A stretch of DNA of 64,000 nucleotides. Origin: Stentor coeruleus (Eukaryota > Ciliophora > Heterotrichea > Heterotrichida > Stentoridae). The first letter of the stretch is position 1; each line of letters opens with the position of its first letter. The notes beneath the pieces were generated by a model. It saw only the letters and a program-made list of their open reading frames with translations, was not told the DNA's origin and ran no database searches. Below are positions 1-9,839 of this stretch, piece by piece. Where the stretch lies: NCBI GenBank assembly GCA_001970955.1, contig MPUH01000337.1:1-64000 (forward strand). The letters are read 5' to 3'. Made by a program: the position numbers and the translations under genes.

Positions 1-1382
1 GACCGTATTAAATATAAATATCAAGTAGAATATAAAGATAGTATAGTTTATCTTAGGATAAACCCTGTCGAATTGGTTCTAGTAGTATTATCTACTAGAA
101 TGTCTATTATAATAATTTTTATATAAGTTTTCTTTTGTTAGGATTTGCATGAATTTGGTTAAGATTTATTTCTGAGTATTAGTTTTTAATAATTTTGTGT
201 AACGTTTATGATTATATTGATATTTAATAAATGTTAGAAAATAGTAAAATTTTAATCTTTTAGGTTTTCAGGATAGGAATGTAAAATATTTTTTTAAGCT
301 TTGTGATTATAACTTTTTATTTTCAAGTTTACATGGCCAAAGATAAGTTTTTTAACTGAAAATATTGATTTTCTAGCATTTGTCTGATAAAATTGTACAT
401 AATTTCCTAAGGTTATGAAATTTAATTACTGTAAATTTTTGACAGTGAGTATATTTTTTAAAGTGGTTTAAATGTAATAATTTGTAAAATTGTGTTAGAA
501 TATATTATTGGAATTAATGGCGTATATATTTATCACAGATAATAATTACTTGCTCTTTCCAGTTGCTAAGGATTTTTTTTTTCGCATTTTGCTAAAAGTT
601 AATTATATTTATATAAAAAAAGGACAAGAATGCCTTATGTTTTTCAACAAAAATTAGCTTATTTTTGCAAGGAAAATTCAGAAAAATCTCTTATTAAAAC
701 ATTGTAGGAAACAAAGATATAGCTTTAGTTTTTTCACTTTTTCATATGAATGGCCAGTGTTTTTACAACCCCAAAGATATTTTTTCCTAGTTTTTTCCTA
801 AGATTTGAATTCGAAATCTGTCACTTGAAATTTAGCTCAAATGGGTCAATCAGAATTCAGGAATAAGATTTTGATTTTTTGAATAAAGAATGGTGAGGAA
901 TAAACTATATAATTTTATATAAATTTATATAGTTAAGACAATATTGTATTTATGAGGGGAATTTGAGGTGTAAAAGTTTAAAGGTTTAAAGATTATTGGA
1001 GAATATAAAGGAAAATTTGATTTCTTTCGAGAAGGATTTTAGACTATTATACGATTATTATCATTCTAAATGGTTGATAATTGTTTTCCTTCTGTCACAT
1101 CATAGCTTTATCTTTCTAAATCCAAAGCAAAAACTTTCAATTAATATCTGCATCTTATCTATAATTTACACATCTAAAGAACTATTGCAGTCTTGAATTA
1201 TAATTGCTAAAGATTTTCTACATTTTTTGCATATAAAAATTGATTTAACCGTAAAACATAATATTTATACCTAAAACCTCAATCAAAAGTTAGATTTTCT
1301 AAACAATTAAAGCAAACTAAAAAATATTTTTTCAATGCGCCAAGCTACTAACATAAGTGAAATATTTAAAATATAAGAAAAA
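1..1382. other. intergenic, AT-rich
   Basis: No convincing gene is seen on either strand. A short open frame near 996-1196 starts on TTG, is low in complexity and has no recognisable domain, so it was not called. The stretch up to about 1200 is T-rich and G-containing on this strand; the last 150 bases before the next gene become C-containing and G-poor, as upstream of other genes here. Confidence 0.6.
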
Positions 1383-2195
1383 ATGTCGAACTGGCTTGAG
1401 TGCTTGAAAAACGAAAATACAAAACTAAAAAAAGAAGCAAAAACTCTTAGAGACAATCTAAAACTAGTAAAAGAATACAATTACTTAAAAAGAAAAAAAG
1501 AACTCTTACTTTCGCGGGTTTCATATGGATCATCTAATGATTTCTCTAATAGACCTACGGAAACCTCACAAACTCATCGTAAAACAAAAAGTTCTACGCG
1601 TGACAAAGAAAATCTTGTGTCAAAAAGCACAAAATCAACAAAAGGTAAAAGTTTTAATCTTAAGGTATGTGAAGATTGTATAAGTAAAATTTTTGAATGC
1701 CCTAAAGAAAGATTGCTTTTAAATGGGCTTTATAAGCCAAGGACAAGTTCTAGGGCAGAGGGTATAAAAGATAATAATGTAGATGTTGCGGTTTTTAAAG
1801 AGCAAGAAAGGGATTTACTTGAGTCTTTTGAATCCTATTACCAGTCTGAAGAAGAAAATATTGATAAAAACGGGAAATGCGAACTGGACTATATTTTATA
1901 TAAAAGTAATCATATAAGAGGTTCAAGAAGGGAGCAAAGGAGTAAAGAAAGTTTAACCCAAATGTTCACTGAAAGTAATCATGGTGAACTTCCAGCAAGA
2001 TGTACAAGAACTGAAGTGTCAACCCGATCATTAAAAAACCCAAGCTTAAAAAGCCAGTCCTTACATCCAACCAAGCCTACAAAACTCCTCCGCAGCCTTT
2101 TCTCTCAAAGAAAAAACCCTTGCAAAACATGTGATTTCCTCCTAAGCCAAGGTTATAAAACAACTCTCTGCAGCAAACATGCAATTCAACCCTAA
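1383..2195 (+). CDS. hypothetical basic protein, N-terminal coiled coil and Cys pairs
   Basis: 270 residues, not recognised. Residues 5-45 are a charged amphipathic helix rich in Lys, Leu and Glu, probably a short coiled coil. The middle is Ser/Thr/Lys-rich and likely disordered. Two cysteine pairs, CEDC near residue 95 and CKTC near residue 248, with two more Cys or His positions near the C-terminus (CSKHA), could hold a metal ion; that is inference. The ATG is chosen because an AT-rich leader of the local type (TATAAGAAAA) precedes it and no upstream in-frame ATG exists. It ends on TAA. No intron is needed. A cytoskeletal or scaffold role would fit the composition but nothing proves it. Confidence 0.7.
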   Translation: MSNWLECLKNENTKLKKEAKTLRDNLKLVKEYNYLKRKKELLLSRVSYGSSNDFSNRPTETSQTHRKTKSSTRDKENLVSKSTKSTKGKSFNLKVCEDCISKIFECPKERLLLNGLYKPRTSSRAEGIKDNNVDVAVFKEQERDLLESFESYYQSEEENIDKNGKCELDYILYKSNHIRGSRREQRSKESLTQMFTESNHGELPARCTRTEVSTRSLKNPSLKSQSLHPTKPTKLLRSLFSQRKNPCKTCDFLLSQGYKTTLCSKHAIQP

Positions 2196-2895
2196 CAACT
2201 AATTAAAAACTAAATTCATATTAACACATTTAAGTCTTTGAATAATATTAATAGAAACACAAATCAAAAAGAATATAAAGATCGATTCGTATATATAAAA
2301 TATGTTATGCTGAGGAAATGCTATAAAACTTAGGATAAGATGTTAAATATAAAGGTAATGAAGGTTATTTGGTTTGGGGTAAAGGATCGGGTGAAGTATT
2401 TTTATTGGATTATTTGTAGATATTAATCAAATATTTTATTATAAAATTGATAGATTTAGCATAAAGGTTAGGATTAAAGTTTTTATAAGTGATTAAAGAT
2501 AGGAAATTATTTTTTTGTGGATTTTTTTAGAGTAGGTTTTTACAGAAATATTTGGATTATGGGGTTATAAAAGAAAATGATAAAGGTTTAGTTGGGATAG
2601 TAGATGTATTGTTAAATAAGAGATTTTATTTATAGATTATGGATAAGGGTTGAATAGGTTTTCTAAGAATATATCAACCTTTTTGTATTTTTTTGTTAAA
2701 ACCAGCACTTAGCAAACCTATTTTCTATCCTCATAATCCAAATCTTATCTTTTTCTATTTTTTTTCTATCCTCATAATCTGATTCTTATCTTTTTCTATT
2801 TTTTGCTATTCAAAAATTAATAAAAATCCCTTAAAATATTTTCCTTACTAAAGAGTTATTGAGTTTACTTTTTGAACATATTCTTTAACGAAAAT
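2196..2895. other. intergenic between two + strand genes
   Basis: The first part (to about 2650) is G-containing and C-poor. The last 250 bases are C-containing and G-poor. The strand bias flips where the 3' flank of one gene would meet the promoter of the next. Apart from the 41-bp repeat pair nothing else is seen. Confidence 0.5.
2722..2803. repeat. 41-bp direct repeat, two copies, in a promoter region
   Basis: A unit of the form TTCTATCCTCATAATC followed by CTTATCTTTTTCTATT occurs twice with a 41-base period, with a few mismatches. It lies 90-170 bases before the start of the long coiled-coil gene, on the pyrimidine-rich side. It may be a chance duplication or a regulatory element. Confidence 0.6.
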
Positions 2896-4914
2896 ATGAC
2901 TTTTTATAAAATTATGAGCCATTATTCAAGAGAAAAAATTGGAAAATTTACCTTTGATCAATCTTCAGGCTCGCATAGGCAAAACGAAAGTCCAGCTTTG
3001 AATACCAAAAGAGGAGCTCCTAAACAACTTAAACCTCAAGTTTTTCAAAAAGGTGTATATAAGCATTTATCTCCTTCAAGTAGAGCTTTAGAATCTTTTA
3101 AAGTACCAGCTGTACAGTCTAATTCTCCATCTTATGACTTTTTCAGTGTACTCGTTAGCCAAATGAGAAGGATTGATGAGAATTTTAATTTAGAGTGGAC
3201 AGAAGAAACTCCTTTGAATCAAGCTTTGAATTGCATAATTCAAGCAATAAACATCATTGAGAATGAAAAATCAAACCTTCAAGCTTCATATGGTCCAACT
3301 CAAAACGAAGACTATTATGAATCCCATGAAGATATCTCTCAAATAGAAGAAATTCTTAAATGCAAAGAAGAAAAACTAAATTTTGATCTTGCATCTCTAG
3401 CCCGAGAAAAGCAAGTCCTCTCTAACGAAAAAGATAAAATCAAGCGCCTTAAAGATCGTTGTACAGATTTAGAAACTGAACTAAAAGAAAAAAAATCCGA
3501 ACTTGAAGCTAAAGAACAAGAAGACAACCAAAAAATCCAGCTCATCAAAGAAAAGTTGCAAAAAGAACTTGAAGGCTTAGAAGAAAAAAAGAGAATATTT
3601 GAAAGAGATACCCACGAAATTGAGATTATAAAAAGTAAACTTGAAGACTTCAGCAATAGTCTCTTTGCAGAACGTGATGAACTCGAATATGAAAGGTCGA
3701 AAATATTTGAAAAAACCCTTGAAATTGATAGAGAAAAATGGAAACTTGAAAGTGAAAAAGCGATACTTGATGAAAAGCTAATCATAAATAACCATCTAAA
3801 AGAAAAAATCGACGAAGAACTTCTTTACTTAGAAAATGAAAGGGCTGATTTACTAAAATCAAAAATTGACCTCCAAGCTGAGAAACTTAAAAACTCAGAA
3901 GTTCTCAACGAAATCGAAAGTCAGAAAATTGCCTTATCTGAATTGCAAAATGCTGTTTATACTGAAAAAGCTTCATTAGATGAAGATAGGGATAGGCTTA
4001 TGCAAGAAGAAGAGAGAATTTCTCAGATTTTAGCTGAACTTGAAGATGAAAAAAGGAAAATTTTTGATGATAGGAGAATTGTTGATAAAGATATTGAAGC
4101 AGTTAAAGAAGAACGTGAAGCTGTTGATGAAGCATGGGATGAGATTGAAAAAAGCCAAGAAAGTCAAACTGGAAGGGTTTGTAAAAAAGGTGATGATGAG
4201 TATTCGAATATGTTGGAAGAGCTTCAGAGTCAAATGGTTAATTATAATAAGGAAGTTGAAAAAAGAGAAAAAGATTTTGAGATTAAGAAAATGGCACTGA
4301 TTGAAAGAGAAGTAGAACTTGAAAGGAAAACTGAAGAGATACAGGCAATGGAGTTTAGCTTGCTTAGGGCTAAGAAAGATTTAGAAGAGCTTTCACTGGG
4401 GACTATACCTGAGTTAGAAAATCAATCTCAGCATATTCAAAGCATATTAGCTGAAGTACTAGCTAAAAGATCTGAAGTTAATACCGGGTACACCCAGTTA
4501 CAAGAAAAAATCTGTGAATTTGAAAGATCAAAAAGCAACAGATCTGAAAGTCCACAAATCTCAAGACTAGCAGATGAGCTTGAATCAAAGCTTTATAAAA
4601 TCAAAGAACGTGAAGAAGAAATAGTTCGTATTGAAGCTGAACTTGAAAAGGAAAAAAAGGAAAACTTAAGCCATGCTCTGTTTTTACAAAGAGCTCAAAA
4701 GGAATTTGATATTGAATGTTCTAAAAAACAAGCAGAAATCCAAGCTGCAACGAAAAAACTTGAAAGGCTTCAATCAAAGTTAGAAAGCGCTATATTTTTA
4801 ATGAGTTCTAAAGAAAGTCAGCTTATGAATCTTAAAGATCTTATCATGGATGAAAGAAATAAAATGACAAGTCCTCAATCATTTAGTAGAAAAGACACTC
4901 CAAAGGAAGAGTAA
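2896..4914 (+). CDS. long coiled-coil protein
   Basis: About 672 residues. The first 130 residues are Ser/Pro-rich and probably unstructured. From about residue 140 to the end the sequence is almost unbroken Glu/Lys/Leu heptad-like coiled coil, with repeated patterns such as ELEAKE, KEREEEI and ELEKEKKE. The frame is open slightly upstream, but only from a TTG; the ATG at 2896 is the first methionine, and another at 2914 is possible. No motor, kinase or membrane segment is visible. Proteins of this form in ciliates are usually cytoskeletal, basal-body or cortical components; that is family-level expectation, not something the sequence proves. The next gene is convergent and only 33 bases away. 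Confidence 0.85.
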   Translation: MTFYKIMSHYSREKIGKFTFDQSSGSHRQNESPALNTKRGAPKQLKPQVFQKGVYKHLSPSSRALESFKVPAVQSNSPSYDFFSVLVSQMRRIDENFNLEWTEETPLNQALNCIIQAINIIENEKSNLQASYGPTQNEDYYESHEDISQIEEILKCKEEKLNFDLASLAREKQVLSNEKDKIKRLKDRCTDLETELKEKKSELEAKEQEDNQKIQLIKEKLQKELEGLEEKKRIFERDTHEIEIIKSKLEDFSNSLFAERDELEYERSKIFEKTLEIDREKWKLESEKAILDEKLIINNHLKEKIDEELLYLENERADLLKSKIDLQAEKLKNSEVLNEIESQKIALSELQNAVYTEKASLDEDRDRLMQEEERISQILAELEDEKRKIFDDRRIVDKDIEAVKEEREAVDEAWDEIEKSQESQTGRVCKKGDDEYSNMLEELQSQMVNYNKEVEKREKDFEIKKMALIEREVELERKTEEIQAMEFSLLRAKKDLEELSLGTIPELENQSQHIQSILAEVLAKRSEVNTGYTQLQEKICEFERSKSNRSESPQISRLADELESKLYKIKEREEEIVRIEAELEKEKKENLSHALFLQRAQKEFDIECSKKQAEIQAATKKLERLQSKLESAIFLMSSKESQLMNLKDLIMDERNKMTSPQSFSRKDTPKEE

Positions 4915-4947
4915 AATTGACGTGTAATTTAGATAATAGTATAACTT

Positions 4948-6489
4948 TTATAAAGGATAACTTTCACGTGAAGGTGTTATAGAAACACGAGTAAAAGTTT
5001 TTGAGGGTTTTTTAGTTATCGACGACTGAGCCTGACGAATTTTTTTTGCTTTGTGGTTCTCAACTTCAATCATAAATTGTTTTTTTCTCACATCTTGTTG
5101 TATAAGTTCTTTAACTCTATTATTTTCTGTTTCAAGTATATAAATATCACTACTACAATAACAAGTATTACTAACTCCTCCAAATATAAACATATTATTC
5201 CCAACCATAGCTGAACAATGACCAGATCTTTCCATTGGTATATCTCCTTGTACCCTAACTTTAAGCCATAATAATCTTTGCATACAAAGTAAATAAACAT
5301 CATTATAACATGTATAAGTACTTGTTTGTGATACATCAATTCTTCCACCAAATACAATAATATGATTAGACCTTTCATTATAAATCATTGAATGTAAAAA
5401 TCTTGGTGAAGGCCCTTCCCCTTCAGTTTTTATAACTTCCCATATCAAAGGCCTTTGTCCAATATTCACAAGCCATAATTTATTATGTGCCTGTTTATCA
5501 CTACCAATACCCCCAAAAATATAAATCCCTGGCTTTTTAACTTTATTATAACTTGATTGATTTATATGATAAATACTTATATATGATTTCTGATCTTCGT
5601 TTATAACACTAACTGATGTTTGAAATGCATTTTCTTTAGGTCCTACTAAATAAATGCTTTTCCATGTGTTTTTTTCTAAGTTTAAAAGCGCGCAATCATC
5701 AAGAAGGTTGTTTTTTTGGTTTAATCCACCATATACAAACATATGTTTTCCTATTATTGCTGCTGAATGATATTTTCGTGTTGAAATATAAGTTCCTGAG
5801 GTTTTTAGATAATCCCAACGAGATGGGTTTGGATAGAAAACCTTGATTCCATTAAGACATTCTCTGAATTTATGTACAGTATTGAAATTTGTCCCTCCAC
5901 CAAAAACGATGATCTTACTTTTATACTCTAAGGCTGAATGGCCAAAACGTGGATCAGGCTCAACACCGCTAGGACGAAGTTTTTCCCAACGGTTAGATAA
6001 AGGATTTAGCATATTGACATCATGATTTATGCTACGACTGACACCACCTATCAAGTATAGTTTCCCTTCTATACTTGTTAATGTCGCTTCTTGTCTTGTC
6101 TCAGGTTTCCACCCTGGACTTGTAAGTTTATACCAAAACACATCAGCTTCTTCAGGTAAAGGTTTTTCTGAATTAGATCTCGACCTGACAACTACGTTAT
6201 TATCTTTATACAAAGCTTTAACTGGGGATTTTCGCACATTAGGCATTAAAAAAAACTTCATTTTCGTCATTTGATTAGGATCATTATTTATAGGCTCAGC
6301 AGTTTTCGCCCTAACTACTTCCCCTTGCATTTCTTTTATCTGTTTTTTTTTCTCTTCAAGTAGACTTTTAACTTCTTTCTTATCAGTACAAGTTGCTACT
6401 GTTATCAATTTACCTAATGGAGTTTCGCCAAATTTTTTATTTGAACTTAAATTCCTAGGTGTATAAGAATGTTGATCTCTATAATCCAT
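4948..6489 (-). CDS. kelch-repeat beta-propeller protein
   Basis: 513 residues. After a disordered basic N-terminal part (about 1-120) come six kelch units, each with a hydrophobic strand ending in a Gly pair: LYLIGG near 150, IIVFGGG near 200, MFVYGG near 253, IYIFGG near 325, IIVFGG near 380 and MFIFGG near 435. Conserved Trp residues follow (NRWEKL, NTWKSI, LLWLKV). Six units would form one propeller used for protein-protein contacts. No BTB, F-box or kinase domain is attached, so the partner cannot be named. The C-terminal 50 residues are charged and helical. The start is preceded by TATAAATGG, a context shared with several other genes in the window. Convergent with the coiled-coil gene, 33 bases apart. 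Confidence 0.92.
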   Translation of the reverse strand: MDYRDQHSYTPRNLSSNKKFGETPLGKLITVATCTDKKEVKSLLEEKKKQIKEMQGEVVRAKTAEPINNDPNQMTKMKFFLMPNVRKSPVKALYKDNNVVVRSRSNSEKPLPEEADVFWYKLTSPGWKPETRQEATLTSIEGKLYLIGGVSRSINHDVNMLNPLSNRWEKLRPSGVEPDPRFGHSALEYKSKIIVFGGGTNFNTVHKFRECLNGIKVFYPNPSRWDYLKTSGTYISTRKYHSAAIIGKHMFVYGGLNQKNNLLDDCALLNLEKNTWKSIYLVGPKENAFQTSVSVINEDQKSYISIYHINQSSYNKVKKPGIYIFGGIGSDKQAHNKLWLVNIGQRPLIWEVIKTEGEGPSPRFLHSMIYNERSNHIIVFGGRIDVSQTSTYTCYNDVYLLCMQRLLWLKVRVQGDIPMERSGHCSAMVGNNMFIFGGVSNTCYCSSDIYILETENNRVKELIQQDVRKKQFMIEVENHKAKKIRQAQSSITKKPSKTFTRVSITPSRESYPL

Positions 6490-6554
6490 TTATAATATTT
6501 TAACATCAGTTAAGTAGTTAAAAAAACCATTCAGGTTTTTTTTTTCATAGAAAT

Positions 6555-7130
6555 TTATGTATTTAATTGTAAAGAAATAGTATTTATTGACACTTTTCTA
6601 GGTTCATGAAAGTTTTGGCTCATGCTTATAGCTTGTGAGTTGTTTATATGAGCATTTTGAACTTTGATTGTTGTTAAATTCGGATTAAAACTTAATCTTC
6701 TCTTGTTAAGATGGGTGACTAACCTGTTTACAACCATAAAAGTTCCCCAAAAAAACACAAAAATTCCTATATAAACCAAACAGCAAAGGGCAATTATTAT
6801 AGCTTTTTCTAAGGTTTCTGAGTTTTTTAATTCGCTTATTATAAAGACAATACAAATAACACCACCAAAATCCCAAGCTGCGAGGAGGAGAATTTCTATA
6901 ATAAAATGCTTGAGAATATAAGACTTACTTGTTTGTGCATTGATTTTATAACCTGTTATCCCTGATATTAAAGTTATTATTGAGGTCACTGCTAGGGTTA
7001 TTGCTAAAGGTAAGTATGAGAGAAAGATTCCAAAGAGTATTGAGGATAAAGCTGTTATTGTAAAGATACATAAGTGATAAAAAGAATTTTTTCGGATTTT
7101 TGAAGTTAGGAGACTTGAAGTTTGTTCCAT
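6555..7130 (-). CDS. four-pass membrane protein, unknown
   Basis: 191 residues, not recognised. Four hydrophobic segments are clear at about 20-42, 44-62, 77-99 and 112-135, separated by short loops. The N-terminus is short and polar. The C-terminal 55 residues are basic and Ser/Asn-rich and probably cytosolic. The layout is that of small tetraspan proteins, but the Cys-Cys-Gly signature of tetraspanins is absent. It lies on the same strand as the kelch gene, whose start is 65 bases downstream. The start ATG is the first in frame. No intron is needed. Confidence 0.75.
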   Translation of the reverse strand: MEQTSSLLTSKIRKNSFYHLCIFTITALSSILFGIFLSYLPLAITLAVTSIITLISGITGYKINAQTSKSYILKHFIIEILLLAAWDFGGVICIVFIISELKNSETLEKAIIIALCCLVYIGIFVFFWGTFMVVNRLVTHLNKRRLSFNPNLTTIKVQNAHINNSQAISMSQNFHEPRKVSINTISLQLNT

Positions 7131-7786
7131 GATTATTATATTGTGGAAATAATTGCATTTGATAATAAAATTTTATGTTGATAAAAGAAAGATTATGTAA
7201 TAAAAAGATTATTTTTGACAATATGCCTGGCTTTGAAATTGGGATATGATGATTGAGATTTTTGGTAGAAAGGGATGTAGAGGTGATTATTGTGAAGTTA
7301 TTGAATTAAGTATTTTATGGAATTAGAGGAAAATTAATAGATTAGGGTTTAGTGGTTTTAATAAACTGGGATTTAGGTTTTAAATGTAAAAATTAGCTTG
7401 TAGATGATGAGTTTGATATAAAGATAATAGAAAGTTTATAATAATTTTAGGGTAAAGAATAAACTTTATGTGTCTAATTATATTATCTTTTCATATACTG
7501 ACTTTTCAAATAAAAATCACTTCTTAGCATAAAACTAATTTCATTCAAAACAAACACTCTAAATAATATACCTTTATTATATAGCCTATTAAAACCAACT
7601 CCAGCCTTGCTAATCTTCACAATACATTACAATTTCCTTCATCAAACAAAGAAACTTCATTACAATTAACACCCCATCTCAATGAAAACTAAAAAAACAA
7701 GCCTATAAAACCAAAAAAGCTCTTCAGCCAATAAAATTGTGGCGAAATTAATCAAACATCAATTATTTTCACCTATAATTATATAA
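7131..7786. other. divergent promoter region
   Basis: This lies between a minus-strand and a plus-strand gene. On this strand it is G-containing and C-poor up to about 7460, then C-containing and G-poor to the plus-strand start: each half is C-biased on its own coding strand. No other feature is seen. The last bases before the plus start read TATATAAATGG. Confidence 0.5.
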
Positions 7787-8623
7787 ATGGAAAGACAAAG
7801 GCCTGCTGAAATCGAGTCTTTGCTCGAGTCTCTGAATCCTGAAGAGCGCAAAACCCTCGATAGGTTCCGAGAAGCAGTACCAGGAAGCTGGAATGACCAT
7901 ACTCTAGCACGTTTTCTCCGAGCTCGTAAATTCGTTTTTGAAAAAGCCTTGGAAATGTTTTCAAAATATGTCGAGTGGCGTCGCGAACAAAACGTTGACA
8001 GCATAGAATCCTTTGATTTCCCTGAAGCTCCAGCATTAAAAGAAATCTATCCTCATGGTTTCCATAAAACAGATCGATATGGGAGACTTATTTATATAGA
8101 AAGATATGGGTTTATTGACATGAAACGTATCTTTCAAATAACAACAGAAGAAAGGATGATAAGATATTATATAAGAGAATATGAAAGTATGATTACTTAT
8201 AGAATCCCATCATGTTGTGTTGCGGCTGGGTATCGTGTTGAGCAAAGTCTAACAATTTTAGATCTTGGGGGATCATCTACTAAGCTCATGAAGTCTAGTG
8301 TTTATAATTTTGTCAAATTAGCTTCGAGTATTGCCCAAGATTATTATCCGGAGATATTAGGCAAGATGTTTATTATCAATACCCCAATGCTTTTCTCTGT
8401 TGCTTGGAAGGTTATTCGTCCATGGATTGATGAACGTACGCAGAAAAAAATCACTACTGAAGGAAGTAAGTATCAGAAGAAACTGTTGGAGTTAGTAGCT
8501 CCTGAAAACCTTCCTGATTTCCTTGGAGGAAGCTGTCAATGTCCTGGTGGATGCTTGAATAGTGATGCAGGTCCTTGGAAAGATAGTGAAATCCGTGCTA
8601 GAGTTAGTTCTGAAAGAATTTGA
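7787..8623 (+). CDS. Sec14-like (CRAL-TRIO) phosphatidylinositol transfer protein
   Basis: 278 residues, the usual length for single-domain Sec14 proteins. Residues about 8-70 form the CRAL-TRIO N-terminal helices (TLARFLRARKF is the typical motif). Residues about 90-250 form the lipid-binding CRAL-TRIO domain: a strand TILDLGG, the DYYPEILGKMFIINTP motif that lines the lipid pocket and the gating-helix region, and the late motif APENLPDFLGG. A GPW motif near the end is also common in the family. In yeast and plants these proteins exchange phosphatidylinositol and phosphatidylcholine between membranes and support Golgi traffic; the same is inferred here. No membrane segment or intron. The gene is less AT-rich than its surroundings and starts at TATAAATGG. 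Confidence 0.95.
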   Translation: MERQRPAEIESLLESLNPEERKTLDRFREAVPGSWNDHTLARFLRARKFVFEKALEMFSKYVEWRREQNVDSIESFDFPEAPALKEIYPHGFHKTDRYGRLIYIERYGFIDMKRIFQITTEERMIRYYIREYESMITYRIPSCCVAAGYRVEQSLTILDLGGSSTKLMKSSVYNFVKLASSIAQDYYPEILGKMFIINTPMLFSVAWKVIRPWIDERTQKKITTEGSKYQKKLLELVAPENLPDFLGGSCQCPGGCLNSDAGPWKDSEIRARVSSERI

Positions 8624-9104
8624 GCGTAGATAGTTAATATGATAACCTAGATTTGGTTATTTTTATAGTCGATGATTGTAAGTATGAGTTTTTGAAGAGT
8701 TTTAGGATAGAGAAAGCAAATTTTGATTGAAAAATATGAGAGGAGATTTAGAGTAGGTTTTTAGTTGAGATAGATTCTATATGGAGTACTTTGAAGATTT
8801 AGCATTGGATTCAGGATGGCAGAGTAAGGTTTTAAGATTTTATAATAGTATTTTTTGATTAAAACCATTAAGAGTTTTACCTATCAAGAATATATAAGAT
8901 AAATTTATATTTATATAGAAACAACTAAATTTCTTATTTTCTGTAGTAAAAAATTCATAACCTTTAATGACTTTAATAATTTATCACAATCATAAATTTA
9001 TTTTCAAAAAGTCACACTTTATTCTATTTTCTTAATAAAATCACAAAAACCATTTTCCTTTTAAAATATGCGAACCCACATAAAATTAAATAGCCTAATT
9101 ATCT
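8624..9104. other. intergenic between convergent genes
   Basis: The first half is G-containing and C-poor and the second half C-containing and G-poor, as expected for two 3' flanks that meet. No gene or structured RNA is seen. Confidence 0.5.
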
Positions 9105-9839
9105 TCACAGATACTTGCCTAACCCTAGAAACTTATCGATTTTATCCGCAATCCCTTCACTTATAATCCAATAATAATGGGCAAACACCAATCCTGATAT
9201 CAAATCAATCGAATAATGTCCTCGCAAAAATATCATTATAATAAACTCAAGGGCACAAACAAATAGTGCGACCCACATCATATAATAATTTCCCAGATAT
9301 CTGTTTTCCAAAGCACAAAAAAGCATAACTCCAACATGTCCCGAGTAAAAAAAATCAGAAGTTTTTTGATAAGATACCGTAAGGGAAGGGAAATCAGGGT
9401 AATCCCAAGCATATCCTGGAGGGACTCTCATAAGAAAAAACCTTTGTATTATCCCTCTAGTCCCATAAAAAAGTGAAAAAAATATAATTTGTCTAGAAGA
9501 TTTTCCCCAAAAAGCGTATCGTATTGAAAACCATAGAAGTAAGCAGTCGATCAAAAAGGAAGAAAAGATTAAAATTGCGTTTCTTGGCTCGTGATTCTCA
9601 ACAAAAAATGTGTTTATTGGCTCTGTGAGTTCGAAAAACCCATCCCAAAGACAAGAAGTACTGTCAGGAACTATTGCGATCGCAGTTATCGCGTTTAATA
9701 TTGTAAAAGCTATAAGGATAGTAATAAGAGTTGCTCGGCAGATAAAAACGATTTTTTTATGTCTTGTAGATAGATTAAATTCCCAGAATTCTTCTTTTAG
9801 GGTTATCGGTCTTGGTTCTAGCAGACTTGTAGTTCGCAT
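9105..9839 (-). CDS. PAP2-fold membrane transferase, PDCT/sphingolipid-synthase type
   Basis: 244 residues with about six hydrophobic segments. The PAP2-family active-site pair is visible: SGHVG with His168, and RGHYSID with His208 and Asp212. The order SGH...(about 40)...HYSID and the preceding FFYSGH resemble plant phosphatidylcholine:diacylglycerol cholinephosphotransferase (ROD1/PDCT) and the sphingomyelin or inositolphosphoceramide synthase group rather than soluble phosphatases. The likely reaction is transfer of a phospho-head group between lipids in ER or Golgi membrane, through a His nucleophile. The exact donor and acceptor cannot be read from sequence. The neighbour at 7787, a Sec14-like protein, also handles phospholipids, but the two are convergent and not co-transcribed. 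Confidence 0.8.
   Translation of the reverse strand: MRTTSLLEPRPITLKEEFWEFNLSTRHKKIVFICRATLITILIAFTILNAITAIAIVPDSTSCLWDGFFELTEPINTFFVENHEPRNAILIFSSFLIDCLLLWFSIRYAFWGKSSRQIIFFSLFYGTRGIIQRFFLMRVPPGYAWDYPDFPSLTVSYQKTSDFFYSGHVGVMLFCALENRYLGNYYMMWVALFVCALEFIIMIFLRGHYSIDLISGLVFAHYYWIISEGIADKIDKFLGLGKYL

Noticed and set aside
996-1196. 66-codon frame near the window start
   Set aside because: TTG start, low-complexity Leu/Ile/Ser content typical of random AT-rich DNA.
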